Of a DNA stretch of 64,000 nucleotides, positions 41,070-53,250 are shown in pieces (position 1 is the stretch's first letter; the number at the start of each line of letters is the position of its first letter). The notes beneath the pieces were generated by a model that was not told the origin of the DNA, did not search any database, and was given only the letters and a program-made list of their open reading frames with translations. Location: contig NC_085137.1 in NCBI RefSeq assembly GCF_035046485.1, positions 16,211,346 through 16,275,345 on the forward strand, in the 5' to 3' direction. A program made the position numbers and the translations under genes. The DNA is from Aedes albopictus. Lineage: Eukaryota; Arthropoda; Insecta; Diptera; Culicidae.

Positions 41070-42241
41070 TACACTCCCGATCAAAAGTTTGGGGTCACCC
41101 CCTCAAAAATATGTCATTTTTTAGGCCCATATCTCCGCCAATTTGCGTCCGATTTCAAAATCTTAGGTCTCATTCGAAAGATAATAAGTCAAAGTAACTT
41201 TGAGCATGATTTTGGTGAAAGTTTTTCAAAAATATTTGTATGTAAACTTAACTCAAAGTTGCCGTGTTTTCTAAAAAAAATAATATAAACTTACCGCAGT
41301 GTCGCTGGAAATTTGGTCGACCAAATTTTAAGGTGAAAGCAGTATGTAATCAAACCTATTTTCTATTGCCTTTCAACTCCTTTTTACTGAACTTGGCTAA
41401 AAAATCTAGAGAGAAAGTTATTAAGTAACTTAACCCTTGATGTCATCGACCAAAAGTTTGGGGTCACTATCGTAAACATGGATAAGTGATTTGTTGGAAT
41501 CTTGGTCATCTTTCTTCCAATTCTACTGCTTCTTGGCTTATTTGAAACATAATGAATGGTACTTACTGCATAGTCATTGAACCACACATATTTTTTTTTT
41601 AAAATTTACATACTAAAACTTAACGTAAAATTTACTCATTTTTGGAATGCGTTGGAATGTGTTAATTTTACATAACATTTTCATACATAAAAATCGTTGA
41701 ATACGTTAAATTAAAGACGTAAATTTAGTTAATTATCCTTGAAATGAAGCCAAAAATTGAACTATAGATGACGAAGATATCACCAAATCAGTTTTACATG
41801 TTTTGCGACAGTGACTCCAAACTTTTGGCCGATACATCATATTGAGGGGTGACCCCAAACTTTTGGTCGATGACATCAAGAGTTAATTTACTTAATAACT
41901 TTTTTCCTAGATTTTTTAGCCAAGTTCGGTAAAAAGCAGTTGAAAGCTAATAGAAAATAGATTATATTGCCGCTCTTATCTTAAAATTTGGTCGACCCAA
42001 TTTCCAGCGACACTTCCGTAAGTTTATATTCATTTTTTAGAAAATTTGGCAACTTTGAGTTAAGTTTACATACAAATATTTTTGAAAAACTTTCACCAAA
42101 ATCATGCTCAAAGTTACTTTGACTTATTATCTTTCGAATGAGACCTAGGATTTTGAAATCGGACGCACATTGGCGGAGATATGGGCCTAAAAAATGACAT
42201 GTTTTTGAGGGGGTGACCCCAAACTTTTGATCGGGAGTGTA
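41070..42241. mobile_element. 1.2-kb foldback with about 400-bp arms, Tc1/mariner-like ends
   Basis: The ends TA-CACTCCCGATCAAAAGTT and its inverse carry TA at both borders. The arms match almost base for base for hundreds of bases. Extra copies of CAAAAGTTTGGGGTCAC lie near the centre (41450 and 41850). No transposase. It starts about 10 bp from the right TSD of the hAT-like element. Confidence 0.9.
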
Positions 42242-42337
42242 TGTATCTCAATTTAAAAGCTTTCTGCTCAATAGTACTTTGAAGACATGATGTGATTTGG
42301 ATTGCGAAGAATTTGACCGACTTTTTGAGTACACAAC

Positions 42338-43610
42338 TGGGTAATTCTCGCTGAGACCGGCCCACTATTTACACCTTCGCTTCAAAAATGTTTAAGGTGC
42401 CGATTTTCTGAAAGCCCTCGCCTAAAAAGTGAGAAAAATGCATTTGGTTACTCAAATTGATGGACCCCCCGTTAGTTAGAGCCACAACAATTTTTGCAGA
42501 CCCCTCGATTTTGGTCAAATGGTGGCTCACTTAAACCGTTATAACTCAAAAGTTTCTAAAAAACCACCTCAAAACGAATTGTTGTTGAAGAGAGGAAAGA
42601 TAGAGCTACTATTTACAATAATAAAAAGTTGGGTCGGCCATATTGATTTTGGCAGCCATCTTGGATTTTTATACCAAAACATTTTTTTCACCATGAGGGC
42701 AACCACCAATTTTCAAAATTTTTGCATCAATTGAAAGCTGGGACATTTATACATAACATATCAAAAAATTAGAGATGTCTTTTTCTTCTTTCAAAAGTTA
42801 TCTGCAATTTTGTAAATTAAGCCACGATTTCTCCATACATTTCCATGCGCACCGGCAACGACATGCAACAGAATCCGAGTTTACGCCTGCATGTATACAC
42901 AAAGACGCGTGCCGCAAAATTTGGCCAAATCGGAGGTTCGTTTCCGTTTTTGACTGTTTCTCAACAATGCGGGCATTGTTTTTATAACTTTTTTAGTGTT
43001 TTGAAAAGCTTAAACCTTCAGCTTTGCATTAGTTGGTTCAGAATTTAAATTCGTGTTCGTAAACACTGCGAAATAACGCTGCATTTATGTAAACGGTCGG
43101 CATCGGGCCCAGTGCGCAAAAGTGGCATGATTTACAAAACGGCAGATAACTTTTTAAAGAAGAAAAAGACATCTCTAATTTTTTGATATGTTATGTATAA
43201 ATGTCCCAGCTTTCAATTGATGCAAAAATTTTGAAAATCGGTGGTTGCCCTCATGGCGAAAAAAATGTTTTGGTATAAAAATACAAGATGGCGACCAAAA
43301 TCAATATGGCCGACCCAACTTTTTATTATTGTAAATAGTAGCTCTATCTTTTTTCTTTTCAACAACAATTTGTTTTGAGGTGGTTGTTGGAGAAACTTTT
43401 GAGTTATAACGGTTTAAGTGAGCCACCATTTGACCAAAATCGAGGGGTCTGCAAAAATTGTTGTGGCTCTAACTAACGGGGGGTCCATAAATTTGAGTAA
43501 CCAAATGCATTTTCCTCACTTTTTAGGCGAGGGCTTTTAGAAAATCGGCACCTTAAACATTTTTGAAGACAAGGTGTAAATAGTGGGCCGGGCTCAGCGA
43601 GAATTACCCA
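42338..43610. mobile_element. 1.27-kb foldback with about 490-bp arms
   Basis: The ends TGGGTAATTCTCGCTGAG and CTCAGCGAGAATTACCCA bound long, near-identical inverted arms (for example AAAGACATCTCTAATTTTTT and its partner). The central roughly 260 bp are unique and contain no gene. Confidence 0.9.
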
Positions 43611-44230
43611 ACTATAGTCATATCCTTATTTGTGCAAGATTAAACTCGATCATTATGGGTTTGTGCTTAGTATGACGGGAATTAAATAAAAACCCTACGT
43701 TTTTATATCTAGATCAATTTTGAGATCAACATGTGAAAAGGGTGGTACAAACATTGCAAGCCTCAGCTTCTCTCGTCCCTCCTATAGGCGTTGTCCTTTC
43801 TCCTTACCTTTACTCTCTTCCCTTTTCTTTCCTCTTCTACTTTCCTTTAGGTATGTAATGAGACAGGTTTTTATGGTGATGGCACAAAAAGCATACATTT
43901 GCAAATGTTGTTACGCCTTTTTCGTGTGTTTGTCGAGATTTATTGTCCTTTTCCGGCTATATCAGTCTGTCTGCAACAGACTAGAAAACTTAAAAGTTGA
44001 TCGTTATATCGTGTTGAATTGGCAAATTGTGAGATAAATTTGTGAAAAAAATAGATAGTTCTTGAGAGATTTGAACCAATGACTCCATATCGCTAGTCCG
44101 GCGCTTTAACCAGCTGAGCCGCAGAACTGATTTCGCACCGACTACGCTGTGTAGGAGACTGACGTCTAAGCCGAAAAAGAGATGACGTTTGTGACAGTTT
44201 TGAAAAACTCAATTAGAGTGGCGCTTCGAA
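43611..44230. other. Unassigned sequence with tRNA-like segment
   Basis: No gene apart from the tRNA-like stretch at 44057-44128. Confidence 0.4.
44057..44128 (-). pseudogene. tRNA-like pseudogene (72 nt, anticodon AGC in position)
   Basis: On the minus strand the ends AGTTCTG and AAGAACT pair at six of seven positions. A tRNA-like D arm follows (GCTCAGCTGG), then an anticodon loop CTAGCGA with AGC in the centre (alanine), and a B-box-like GGTTCAAAT. The T stem pairs poorly and the anticodon stem has a mismatch, so it is probably a pseudogene or SINE head. Confidence 0.45.
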
Positions 44231-46600
44231 ACTTGTTGACTATTGTACCTAAACATCTATTGAAAAGCTCATGATAGTATTTCTGGGAGAGTTTCTTAAA
44301 GTTTTCTTCAGTTTCTCGAAGCTGCTCCCAAATCTACTTCAGAAATTCTTAGAAATGAGATAAAATTCGAGATGAAATAACTTGAAGCATTGATAAAAAT
44401 AGGTGCCTCGATTATGAACAAAATTTCTGGCAAAATATCAATGAAAATCCTAAAATTCGGAAACATTGGTGAATATTCGGTTGGAATTGCCGAAAAGGTG
44501 GCAATCACTAGAACTATTTGTTGGTGTAACTTGAATTACGATGTTTAGGTGTAACTTGTTACGATCAGTTGAAATTGGTTATGATGAGAATTCTGAGAAA
44601 AAAAGGATAACATTTAGTGAAAGACGTTTTCTAGTATTGGCTGGTATTGTTCCTAGAAACATATTCCGAACAATTTAATAGACAAATTTTTGGAGGAGTA
44701 TACATTGAGGTTGCATAGATAATTTTTTGACTGGCTGGAATATTTTTAACCGGAGCTCTTACGGAAAATCTTTTTTTTCTGCTGAAAACAGTCGACGAGT
44801 TTTGTAGTTAAAAATTGAAAGCATATCAAACTGGACCACCCTGCTCAATAGTAGGAACGGTCTCATTATTTTGGTGATGTTTTGGTGAAATGTGTGAATA
44901 AATAATGGGCTAAATTACTTAATAATATGTGGTAGAATATTCATTTTACTTTCTGAAACATTTATAATTTTCGATACTTTAATTCTATGATGAAACTACA
45001 GGGAGTTTGAGTTGGAACCATGACCGTTGCACGGATGTCCTTCAGGGGCTTTACGGGTGTTTCGGAGGGTTTTCACAGACTTTAAGCGCGTTCCGACAGA
45101 GACCTCCTCACTCGCCCCGAGAGCTCCATGTACCCCTCTGAAACCTTTTGGGAGCACTTGAAATGACCCTGAGACCCACTGGAATCCCCTGAGATCGCCT
45201 GAAGCGCCCCTGAAACGCTATTAAGTGCCGTAGAGTTCTCTTAGAATGCCCCTGAAGACCAGTACATATCATTCAGTTGAGCTCTAGCCAGCAAGCATAA
45301 ATTGTGGTGTCACAGTATCAAAATTTTGTTCGTCATTGATGACATATAACCCGGCATAATCCAACATAGACCCATCAATTATGCAATGTGGGTTCAACAT
45401 TAGGTAAAATTTGACCCGACATTGACTCGACGACACTTGATATTTTTTCATTTTTGCGAAATTTCCAGGATTTTTCGTATTTAGAGCTCCTGAGATCTCC
45501 AGGTATCTACTGATTTCGTTAGGACCTCATAAAACGTCACTGAGATCCCCTGAGGTCCCCCAGAACGCCCCTGTGACCTTTTGAAGCTGGGACTTTTTGG
45601 AGCCCCGTGGATTCCCCTGAGATATCCTGGTCTCCTCTGAAAGGCTCCTGGTAACTTCCCTTGCTCTCCCCTTAAACACTCCCTGGCCGCTTTTGCCATA
45701 GTTATCGTTATTACATTTGCTAATCTACTGAAACCTCTTTTTTACCATTGGCTGGGAGTACATGAGTGAAGAATGTGCATAAATTGGAAAGGGGATAAAA
45801 ACAGGGAATTTTGTGCAAAAATTAAGTCAGGGCTTTAATGAGGAAATCTAGTTTGCGAGGATTGATCTTGCTCTTGCGCATATAAGATGGGGCTAAGGGG
45901 GTTTCCAGGAAGTTAACAGGGGGTTGTTTCAGGGTATTTCTGGATCCTTTTCAAACCGTTCCTTCAGATTTCGTTGTCGGGGACTGCAGGGGCGTTTTAA
46001 TAGTATTAGGAGGTTCAGGGACGTTTCAAGGGGCTTTACGAGCTATGGAGGGGATCTTAGGAGCTTTTAAAGAGCGTTACAAGGGGTTTCAGGGGCATTT
46101 CAAGGCATTTTAGGGAGTTTTAGGAATGTTTCAAGAGTGTTCCTAGAGATTTTAGAAGCGTTTGATAGCATTTCAGGGCGTTTCAAGGAGGTTTCAATTC
46201 CGCCACAGGTGGTTTTCGGAGCCTTTTACTTTTTAACCAGTTTTAACCTCTTTTAACCTCATTTTTGGTTAAAAAATGTTACTTGGGGTTAGGCCCCCTT
46301 AAGGGTCCTTGAGAACCACTGGAGGACTGTCGAATCCCCGAAAACGCCCCTGAGGCCCCCTGGGGTGCCCCAGAGAAGCCATGGAGCTCCATAGAGCCCC
46401 TTTAAAGCTTCTGAGACGCTATTGAGATCCTCTTTAACCAAGAGCCCTCCTGATGCCCTCTGGTACGACCTGAAATGCCTCTGAAACCTCCTTAAATGAC
46501 CCCGAGCCCTCCTGGAAAACCCGCTGAAACCCCTTGGGACCCCCTGAAACGCCTCTGCAATCTTCCTTTGGTCTTTTCTATAAACGTCCACTGGCAGCCG
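44231..46600. repeat. Degenerate repeats, CCCCTGAAACGCC type
   Basis: 44270-44720 resembles decayed GAATTTC satellite. 45010-45700 and 46290-46570 carry scattered CCCCTGAAACGC-like units; 45900-46200 carries the reverse complement (GGGGCGTTTCAG). The orientation therefore switches within the block. No coding content. Confidence 0.55.
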
Positions 46601-46772
46601 TTGCCAGAGTTACCGTGATTACTACTTTTTCTTATGCACATTATTGGTTCTGAAAAGCGCTTCCTCTTTTTGTACAGGGCATAAATAAAGGTGTATATTA
46701 AAGTGCATAAAAATACCTGCATAAAATGAGGTTTAGTGTATTTGCTGAATAAGGTCCAAAAATTAAAGACAA

Positions 46773-46905
46773 CCCAAGTAACATTTTTTAGTCAAATAGA
46801 CTAGAAGACGTTCTTAGAACCATCATGAAACCACAATAAAAGCTGTAAGGTTTTTAAATGGTTCTTAAAACCTCCACAAGGCTAATTAGTCATCAATAAT
46901 AAAAT
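46773..46905. mobile_element. MITE related to 62261-62396, right end missing
   Basis: Starts CCCAAGTAACATTTTTTAGT and follows the same interior (TAGACTAGAA, AACCATCATGAAACCA) as the copy at 62261, but lacks the closing TTACTTGGG. Confidence 0.65.
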
Positions 46906-46925
46906 AAAATCATGTTTTTACCTAC

Positions 46926-47005
46926 CATAACTTCGCCTTCAATGTTGGATGGCACATTGGGGTCTACCTTGTAGCGACCTTCCATGGATTGGAGCAGTTC
47001 TTTCA
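46926..47005 (-). other. Candidate minus-strand exon or pseudo-exon, 80 nt
   Basis: One frame reads KELLQSMEGRYKVDPNVPSN then IEGEVM, clean protein-like sequence, followed by a donor GTAGGT and preceded by CTTGAACAG. The acceptor has a weak pyrimidine tract. It lies on the CELF strand inside the 40.7-kb intron. Spliced into CELF at that point it would start with an in-frame TGA, so it would be a poison exon; otherwise it is a relic of another gene or element. I do not recognise the peptide. Confidence 0.3.
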
Positions 47006-48289
47006 CTGTTCAAGATTGCACTCGAAGGAGTGCTGAGATTAGGAGATCTGGCGTGCGAAGGAATGGTACTACATATCTTTAAAAGATCGTATATGATCCT
47101 TGGCTTTGTGGACGATTGATCTCTTGGGTATCAAAACCTAGAGCAAAGGAAGTTTTCCAGGGAGGAAAACAGAGTTTTTCACCCCTACAATTTGTAGGGT
47201 ATGAGCCAATGCCCCCCCATGTTCGTCCTATTCCAAAAACAGACGATATAAGCACCGATTGCTACCGTTCTTTTTGTTATCGTGCATGCTCATTCCTAAC
47301 AAAACAAATAGTGCTTATTCGCTTTGTGTTTGATGAGGTGAAAATTGGGACACTTTGCTCAAGATGGGTTCCATTCCCTTAAATAAAGCAGTTTCTTCAA
47401 AAATCGTCAACGATAATAGTAAAACTATTGAGATTTAGAGGTTGCGTAAATTGAGCGAGTTATAAAAAGGTACGTTCACTTTAAGTGCCATAACTTTCTC
47501 AATTTTCAAACGATTTTAAATCTTTTTCTATGTATCTCTTTCAAATTGGTGTTGGAATGAACTTCTAAAACATTACATTTTTCCTAAGTCACGTAAAATA
47601 TGAATTATTAAGATTTTTTCTTTTTTAAAACTTCTGACTTCAATGCTCTATAAATCGTCACCTACTTGACTAGTTTCAAATCTTTTGGCGTGAGAATTTC
47701 GGTTACATTTTAATTGTTTTCATGCATAGTTTCGGTCTTAACAGGAAAAATTCATTCTTAATCCAAACATGGAAGCCTTGAATTAAAATTTTTGGACTGG
47801 TCCGAATCAAAACAATGTTTATGTTCAAAACGCAAGGGATACGAAAATTTGAAAAAAAAAACACTCTTCCACACTGTTTTCCATATCCCCAAATATGATA
47901 GAAGTTAAAAAAGGTAGTAAAACATAAATACTTTAACGTAAAGTTTGTTTGGAGCATATTTAGCCACTTTAAATATCTCGGAAGTAGTAAAGTAGTTCAA
48001 AAGTTATCGAGCCCTTAAGGTAAAATTTTTAGAGAAAAGAACAAAATAAAAAAAATGAAAATGAAGAAAGTTATAGGAGCCCTTATATAGTAAAAGCACA
48101 TTTTTGTTACTAGAAAATTACGGTTTGAGACGTTTGCGCCACCTCTAAATCTCAATACTTTTTACTCAAACTCCAAAGCTCCTCTTTTATGTAGTTCCAA
48201 TCAAGAAGAGCATACTAATTCCAGATTTCAGTAACTTAAAAAAGCGGCACCCTAATGGACAGATTTAGTCTTTGAAAAAAGTTGGATTG
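47006..48289. other. AT-rich sequence, probable old foldback
   Basis: TATTGAGATTTAGAGG near 47428 and CCTCTAAATCTCAATA near 48141 suggest the arms of an old foldback about 0.75 kb long. No gene seen. Confidence 0.35.
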
Positions 48290-48526
48290 AATTCTCATTT
48301 TTATATATCTACTAGCTGTCCCGGCAAACGTCGTTCTGCCTGCCTACTGTGTTTTTTGACATGCAGCTCCATAGGGACGTCCCGGCATAGTCATCTTTAT
48401 TTAAGCCCCCCGTTCCAGAGACCGGAGAGGTCTCGCACCAAGCTAAGAACCTTCCCCGGCCCCGACAGCACCCACATACAAAATTTCACACCGATCGGTC
48501 CAGTAGTTTTCGAATCCATAGCGGTC

Positions 48527-48582
<56 letters not shown>

Positions 48583-48823
48583 GGAAATTCATTTTTATAT
48601 ATATAGACTAGCTGTCCCGGCAAACGTCGTACTGCCTGCCTACTGTGTTTTTTGACATGCTGCTCCATAGAGACGTCCCCCGCGAAGTCATCTGTATGGG
48701 AGCCCCCCGTTCCAGAGACCGGAGAGGTCTCACACCAGGCTAAGAACCTTCCCCGGTCCCAAACCCCCCTGCATACAAAATTTGAAGCCGATCGGTTCAG
48801 TAGTTTCCGAATCCATAGCGGTC

Positions 48824-48874
<51 letters not shown>

Positions 48875-48895
48875 AATTCATTTTTATATATATAG
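48290..48895 (+). repeat. Head-to-tail copies of ACTAGCTGTCCCGGCAAACG repeat
   Basis: Two full units with a period of 296 bp (starts at 48312 and 48608), preceded by the last roughly 20 bp of a third (TTTTTATATATCT). Each ends TTTTTATATATATAGA and contains a pure CAGA microsatellite (about 48525-48582 and 48824-48873). Tandem junctions without spacer show that the unit was amplified head to tail. Confidence 0.85.
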
Positions 48896-49295
48896 ATAAA
48901 ATGGGGATTTCAAAGAAAAAGAGCTGTTCATACATCAATCATCATGCTTCATATCACGGAGACCATATTCATTAGAATCAAATCAGAGGCATTCATCACC
49001 GGAAGCGACAAACGAGAACGACACGCCGAACAAGGTTTTCCAATATAGAATTACACTAGGTACGAAACAAAGTGAAGGAAGAGTGGCAGAGACAGACTTT
49101 CCTCTGATGTTTGATTTGTCGTTCGCTGCTATCTATTGGAGAACAAGTTCGATTGATCTGGCTGATGCTATCAGCGTTCGAAAGATGAACAGTAATCCTC
49201 TGATGCGGAAAGTGCCATTTCCAGGTGGGCTGTGTCTGTTTTCGAGTGTTAATATAACGTTAATTTTTTCTCATTAATTTAGTATTACATCAAAT
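48896..49295. other. Unassigned sequence
   Basis: No feature recognised; probably flank of the LINE relic that follows. Confidence 0.35.
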
Positions 49296-49965
49296 TCACG
49301 ATAAAACTGAATCAACAAAATTTCTCCATAATACACGGATCGTGGCTGCCTTTCTCGATCCTCGGTCACGCCCGATGCTCGCCAGGTCATGCTCCACCTG
49401 ATCTGCCCATCGTGCTCTCTGCGCTCCACGCCTTCTTGTGCCAACCGGATCTGTCGAACACACCAACTTTGCAGGGTTGTTATCCGGCATTCTTGGAACA
49501 TGCCCTGCCTATCGTATCCTTCCAGCTTTGGCCACCTTCTGAATGCTAAATAAACTTTACGTTTGAAGTTTTTATGTTGAAGAGTAGGCATAAAAGTCCA
49601 TCACCTTGTCGCAGTCCCCGGCGAGATTCGAATTAACTGGATAGTTCACCCGAAACCCTTATACAGTTTTGCACACCGTCCGTCGTTGCTTTAATCAGTC
49701 TAGTCAGGTTCCCAGGAAAGCCGTTTTCGTCCATGATTCTCCATAGCTCTGCGCGGTCGATACTGCCGTATACCGCTTTGAAGTCGATGAACAGGTGATG
49801 CGTTGGGACCTGGTATTCACGGCATTTCTGGAGGATTTGCCGTATGGTGCAGATCTGGTCCGTTGTCGACCGGTCGTCGAAGAAGCCAGCTTGATAACTT
49901 CCCACGAACTCATTTGTTTTATGTAGGTGACAGACGGCGGAAGATGATCTGGGATAGCACGCCTA
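49296..49965 (-). pseudogene. RTE-like LINE reverse transcriptase relic
   Basis: Minus-strand RT fragment. NEFVGSYQAGFFDDRSTTDQ and HHLFIDFKAVYGSIDRAELW cover fingers and palm motifs, followed by RVSGELS, a stop, and FESRRGLRQGDGL. A deletion then jumps past the catalytic YADD region to the C-terminal tail (STDPVGTRRRGAQRARWAD, LWRNFVDSVLS). Stops, frameshifts and the deletion make it dead. It is related to the tail at 25258-25372. Confidence 0.8.
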
Positions 49966-49970
49966 CTGTT

Positions 49971-50235
49971 TTCTTCTTCTTCTTCGCGTAACGCTTCCAC
50001 TGGAACAAGGCCTGCTTCTCACGATGGCAATTCCACAGTTATTAACTGCAGAGCTTCCTCTGCCAATGATTATTTTCCAAGTGTATATTGTGTGACAGGC
50101 ACGAAGATACCTTGTCCTAGCAAATAGAGGAATAGTAAATTACGAATAGTTCTTGGGCCGATTGGGGATCGAACTCGTCACCTTCAGCATGATCACACTG
50201 AATACTCATGCCTTTATAGCTCAGGAATATAGCCC
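49971..50235 (-). mobile_element. Feilai-like tRNA SINE, copy 1
   Basis: On the minus strand a tRNA-like head with B-box GAGTTCGATCCCC is followed by a body containing GTTAATAACTGTGGAATTG and CCTTGTTCCAGTGGAAGC, ending in a GAA-rich tail. I recognise this as the common Aedes tRNA-derived SINE. It abuts the LINE relic. Confidence 0.65.
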
Positions 50236-52604
50236 CTTACGCTCACTTTACTATTATTTTAATTATGTATACTTGTTTGCTACTGGCTACTTGTTTGCTG
50301 TCTAGCAAACATGCGTCCCCATTTTAATGTTTCGCAATAGGCGTCCCACGTCGTAGGATTACTGTAACTCTCAATCGGCACCCGAAGGGCCCGCGCGATG
50401 CGGGATGAGATTGATACAACCAGGCAATATGGAGTGATGTTTGCCAAGGAGGATCAATACAAGCGTCGTGCTGGAAGCGTTGAACTGGGGAAAATTTCAA
50501 AAGCAAGGCAAAAAACACGAGTAAACAACCTTCTGCACGCTTTTCCCCAAAGGAAGGAGGGAAATTCCCGGCTTCTTGGTCCCTTTAGATCCTCGACGAT
50601 GGAAGAAAGTGGAAAGCATGGGGAAAACTTTTCAATATTTGCTGTTTAATAATGACATGAAATATGTTTCTTTATGCCCCGTCAACCGCACACCACTCAC
50701 TGCGCAACGACCAGCCACTTCACTCGTCGTCGTCGTCGTCCGTCTCCACTTTTGGCACACCTGAGACGACGGAACGGAATAACAGCAGCAGCGTCGCGTA
50801 AGAAGCATGGATCATGTCGCGTGATACACCAAGGCTTACACAACGCGGCGGCGATGGTGGCCCTGCTTTGAAACCATTTTTGACGAGCTTTCTCCTCACC
50901 GCTGGCTGGCTGCCGCCGGTTACGGTGGAAATGGAGTGCTTTTAGCTCTAGCCAACCAGCAGTGGTTGTTGTTGGTAGTGGAAGCCCGCTTCGAGCAACA
51001 AGGTTACCTTTTTAGAGCCTCTCAAGAGGGACCCCGGTGAGGGAAAAGAACACTCAGAAAAAAAAAACACAAATAGGTTCCCCGTGGAAAAGATGGAAAG
51101 CGTGTGATGGGTTCTTATGTCAGCTGGCTGGTCGGTTTGATGCTGATGCACAAAAACACTACACAACAACGGCTCTCCATCAGGTCTCGACTCGACTGGT
51201 TGTTGAGTGATGAAACAAAAATCGATAAGCATGAATTATTGAGTGCTTCCTTCCGTCGTCGTCGTCCTCAGTTAGTGGGCCACCACCGCGAGTTGAGTCT
51301 GGGTCGTTTAGCGATGAAAGAAAGTAGATGGTTCTGAGATTGGCTAAACAAATTGAACCGTCACATGCGAACTAGTTGGGCGAAATTCGCAGGATCAAAT
51401 GCTTATCAACATCATTATATTCTCTTAAACTCGATTTCGTAACATTCTGTTAGGTAGTTCGCACAAGGTGCTTCCATGCGCCTCCCAATGTTGTGTTGTT
51501 AGCCGTTCTTGGTCAACATTCTACATAACTCCTTCCAATTATTTGCTTGGCTGGGATCCCTACAATTAGTTCCTTGATCACTATACATGACTTCTGCTAT
51601 TCCTTTTCTAGCCATGCTTAGAGTTGTGCAATTTCAGGATGGTCGGTATGCATTACATTCACTCTTACACTCATTTAAAATGACAAACGCCGTCCATCAA
51701 AAGAGAATCAAACCACGTCAAAGCAACTCAAGCTAACCTCGTTCAAGGCAGTATCATCAACATCCAACAACAGCGATCGTCTCTTTTTCTCAAAACACAC
51801 GACAAAACACTTAGCTCTGAGTGCATGATTTTTTGTTCTACGTCTCACATTAATATTAATACGACGTACCACGTTTGTGAAAGTTATGCCAAGCAATACT
51901 ACTTAACCAATTGACCTTCATGCACTTGATCCAACTTGATGACAGCCGTCAGCAGTGAGTGACATAATTTCTGCGTCGGAGCGACTGGTAACGTCGTGCG
52001 TTGGGCTGCTCAGGAGGTTTACAAAGAATAAGCGTGATAGGAGTTCCCATCGTATCAATGCGTTCATCGCGAATTTGTTTGTTGGCGCCATATTGACGGT
52101 TGGCTGTAACATTGACGTAAGAGGAAGTGAAAAGTAGATGTCGCAGCTTATTTGCATTAAGATTGTGATGGTGCACAAGACTGACGATGGCGTTCTTAAG
52201 AGCCATTATACGAGGCAGCGCCATATAAGTAAAGGGACAAGAGCAGGCTAAATACCAGATGCGGTAGTGAGAAATCGACCATTGTAGACGGTACTGACCA
52301 ATGGCCATGCACGACCGTTTTTACACTGTTGACAGGATTGTCGAGTCTTGCTATACGTGGTCTTCAATTGAAGAATACTTTTTCTCTGTTGAAGTTAATT
52401 TACTTCTGTGGTGTGATTTTGGTGGTGAAATGACCGATGATGGTATGATACAATCGAACTGGTGATATGGTGGCTCCGTGGGAGGATTATGCAGTATAAT
52501 AATGTGGGAAATATCTGCCTTTTCATAGTTTGCGCACTCATTGAAGAAAAATTGCCATTGTGAATGTTCTGAGATTAAGCGCCCCTGTAGGTGTAAAAAA
52601 GCAC
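50236..52604. other. Low-copy intronic sequence
   Basis: No gene recognised. Moderately GC-rich with short GTC trinucleotide runs near 50722-50740 and 51257. Open frames overlap on both strands without domains. Confidence 0.45.
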
Positions 52605-53250
52605 TTTTATGCAATTCAGTATCATAATTTACATTTTATATAACTCATTTTGGTATCATAATGGCCAATTTTCCCGAACTGGATCATTATGCAACTGAAA
52701 TGAGTTGCATAATGAAAAATAATTTTCATAATGCAACTCATTTGAGTTACATTATGAACATTATGCAACTCCAATGGGTTGCATTATGAAAAAATCATTA
52801 AATAAAATATTGTATGGAACTCGTTGCAAAACTCGATTTTTTCAGCACGAGTCGTACATTTATCCAACGAGGCTTGCCGTTACATAAATAACTATTATGC
52901 AATTCAGTATCATAATTTTCATTTTATATAACTCATTTTGGTATTATAACGGCCAATTTTTCCGAACTGGTTCATTATGCAACTAAAACGAGTTGCATAA
53001 TGAAAAATAGTTGTATAATGTTCATAATGCAACCCATTTGAGTTGCATTATGAACATTATGCAACTCAAATGGGTTGCATTATGAAAAAATCATTGCATA
53101 AAATTTTGTATGGAACTCGTTGCAAAACTCGATTATTTCAGCACTCTTCCTATTTATCCAACTCGGCAAGCCTCGTTGGATAAATGTACGACTCGTGCTG
53201 AAAAAATCAACTTTTTGCAACTCGTTACATAAATAACTATTATGCAATTG
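52605..53250. repeat. Tandem duplication of a roughly 290-340-bp unit
   Basis: Units starting ATGCAATTCAGTATCATAAT at about 52609 and 52898 repeat the same order of motifs (TTATATAACTCATTTTGGTA, CATTATGCAACT, GGAACTCGTTGCAAAACTCG). A third start is visible near 53243. Each unit contains inverted TTCATAATGCAACTCA/TGGGTTGCATTATGAA pairs. Copy 2 has an additional inverted segment with CCTCGTTGGATAAATGTACG. Confidence 0.8.

Noticed and set aside
43720..44037. 105-codon plus-strand ORF
   Set aside because: Low-complexity, no domain, next to decayed repeats; most likely chance.
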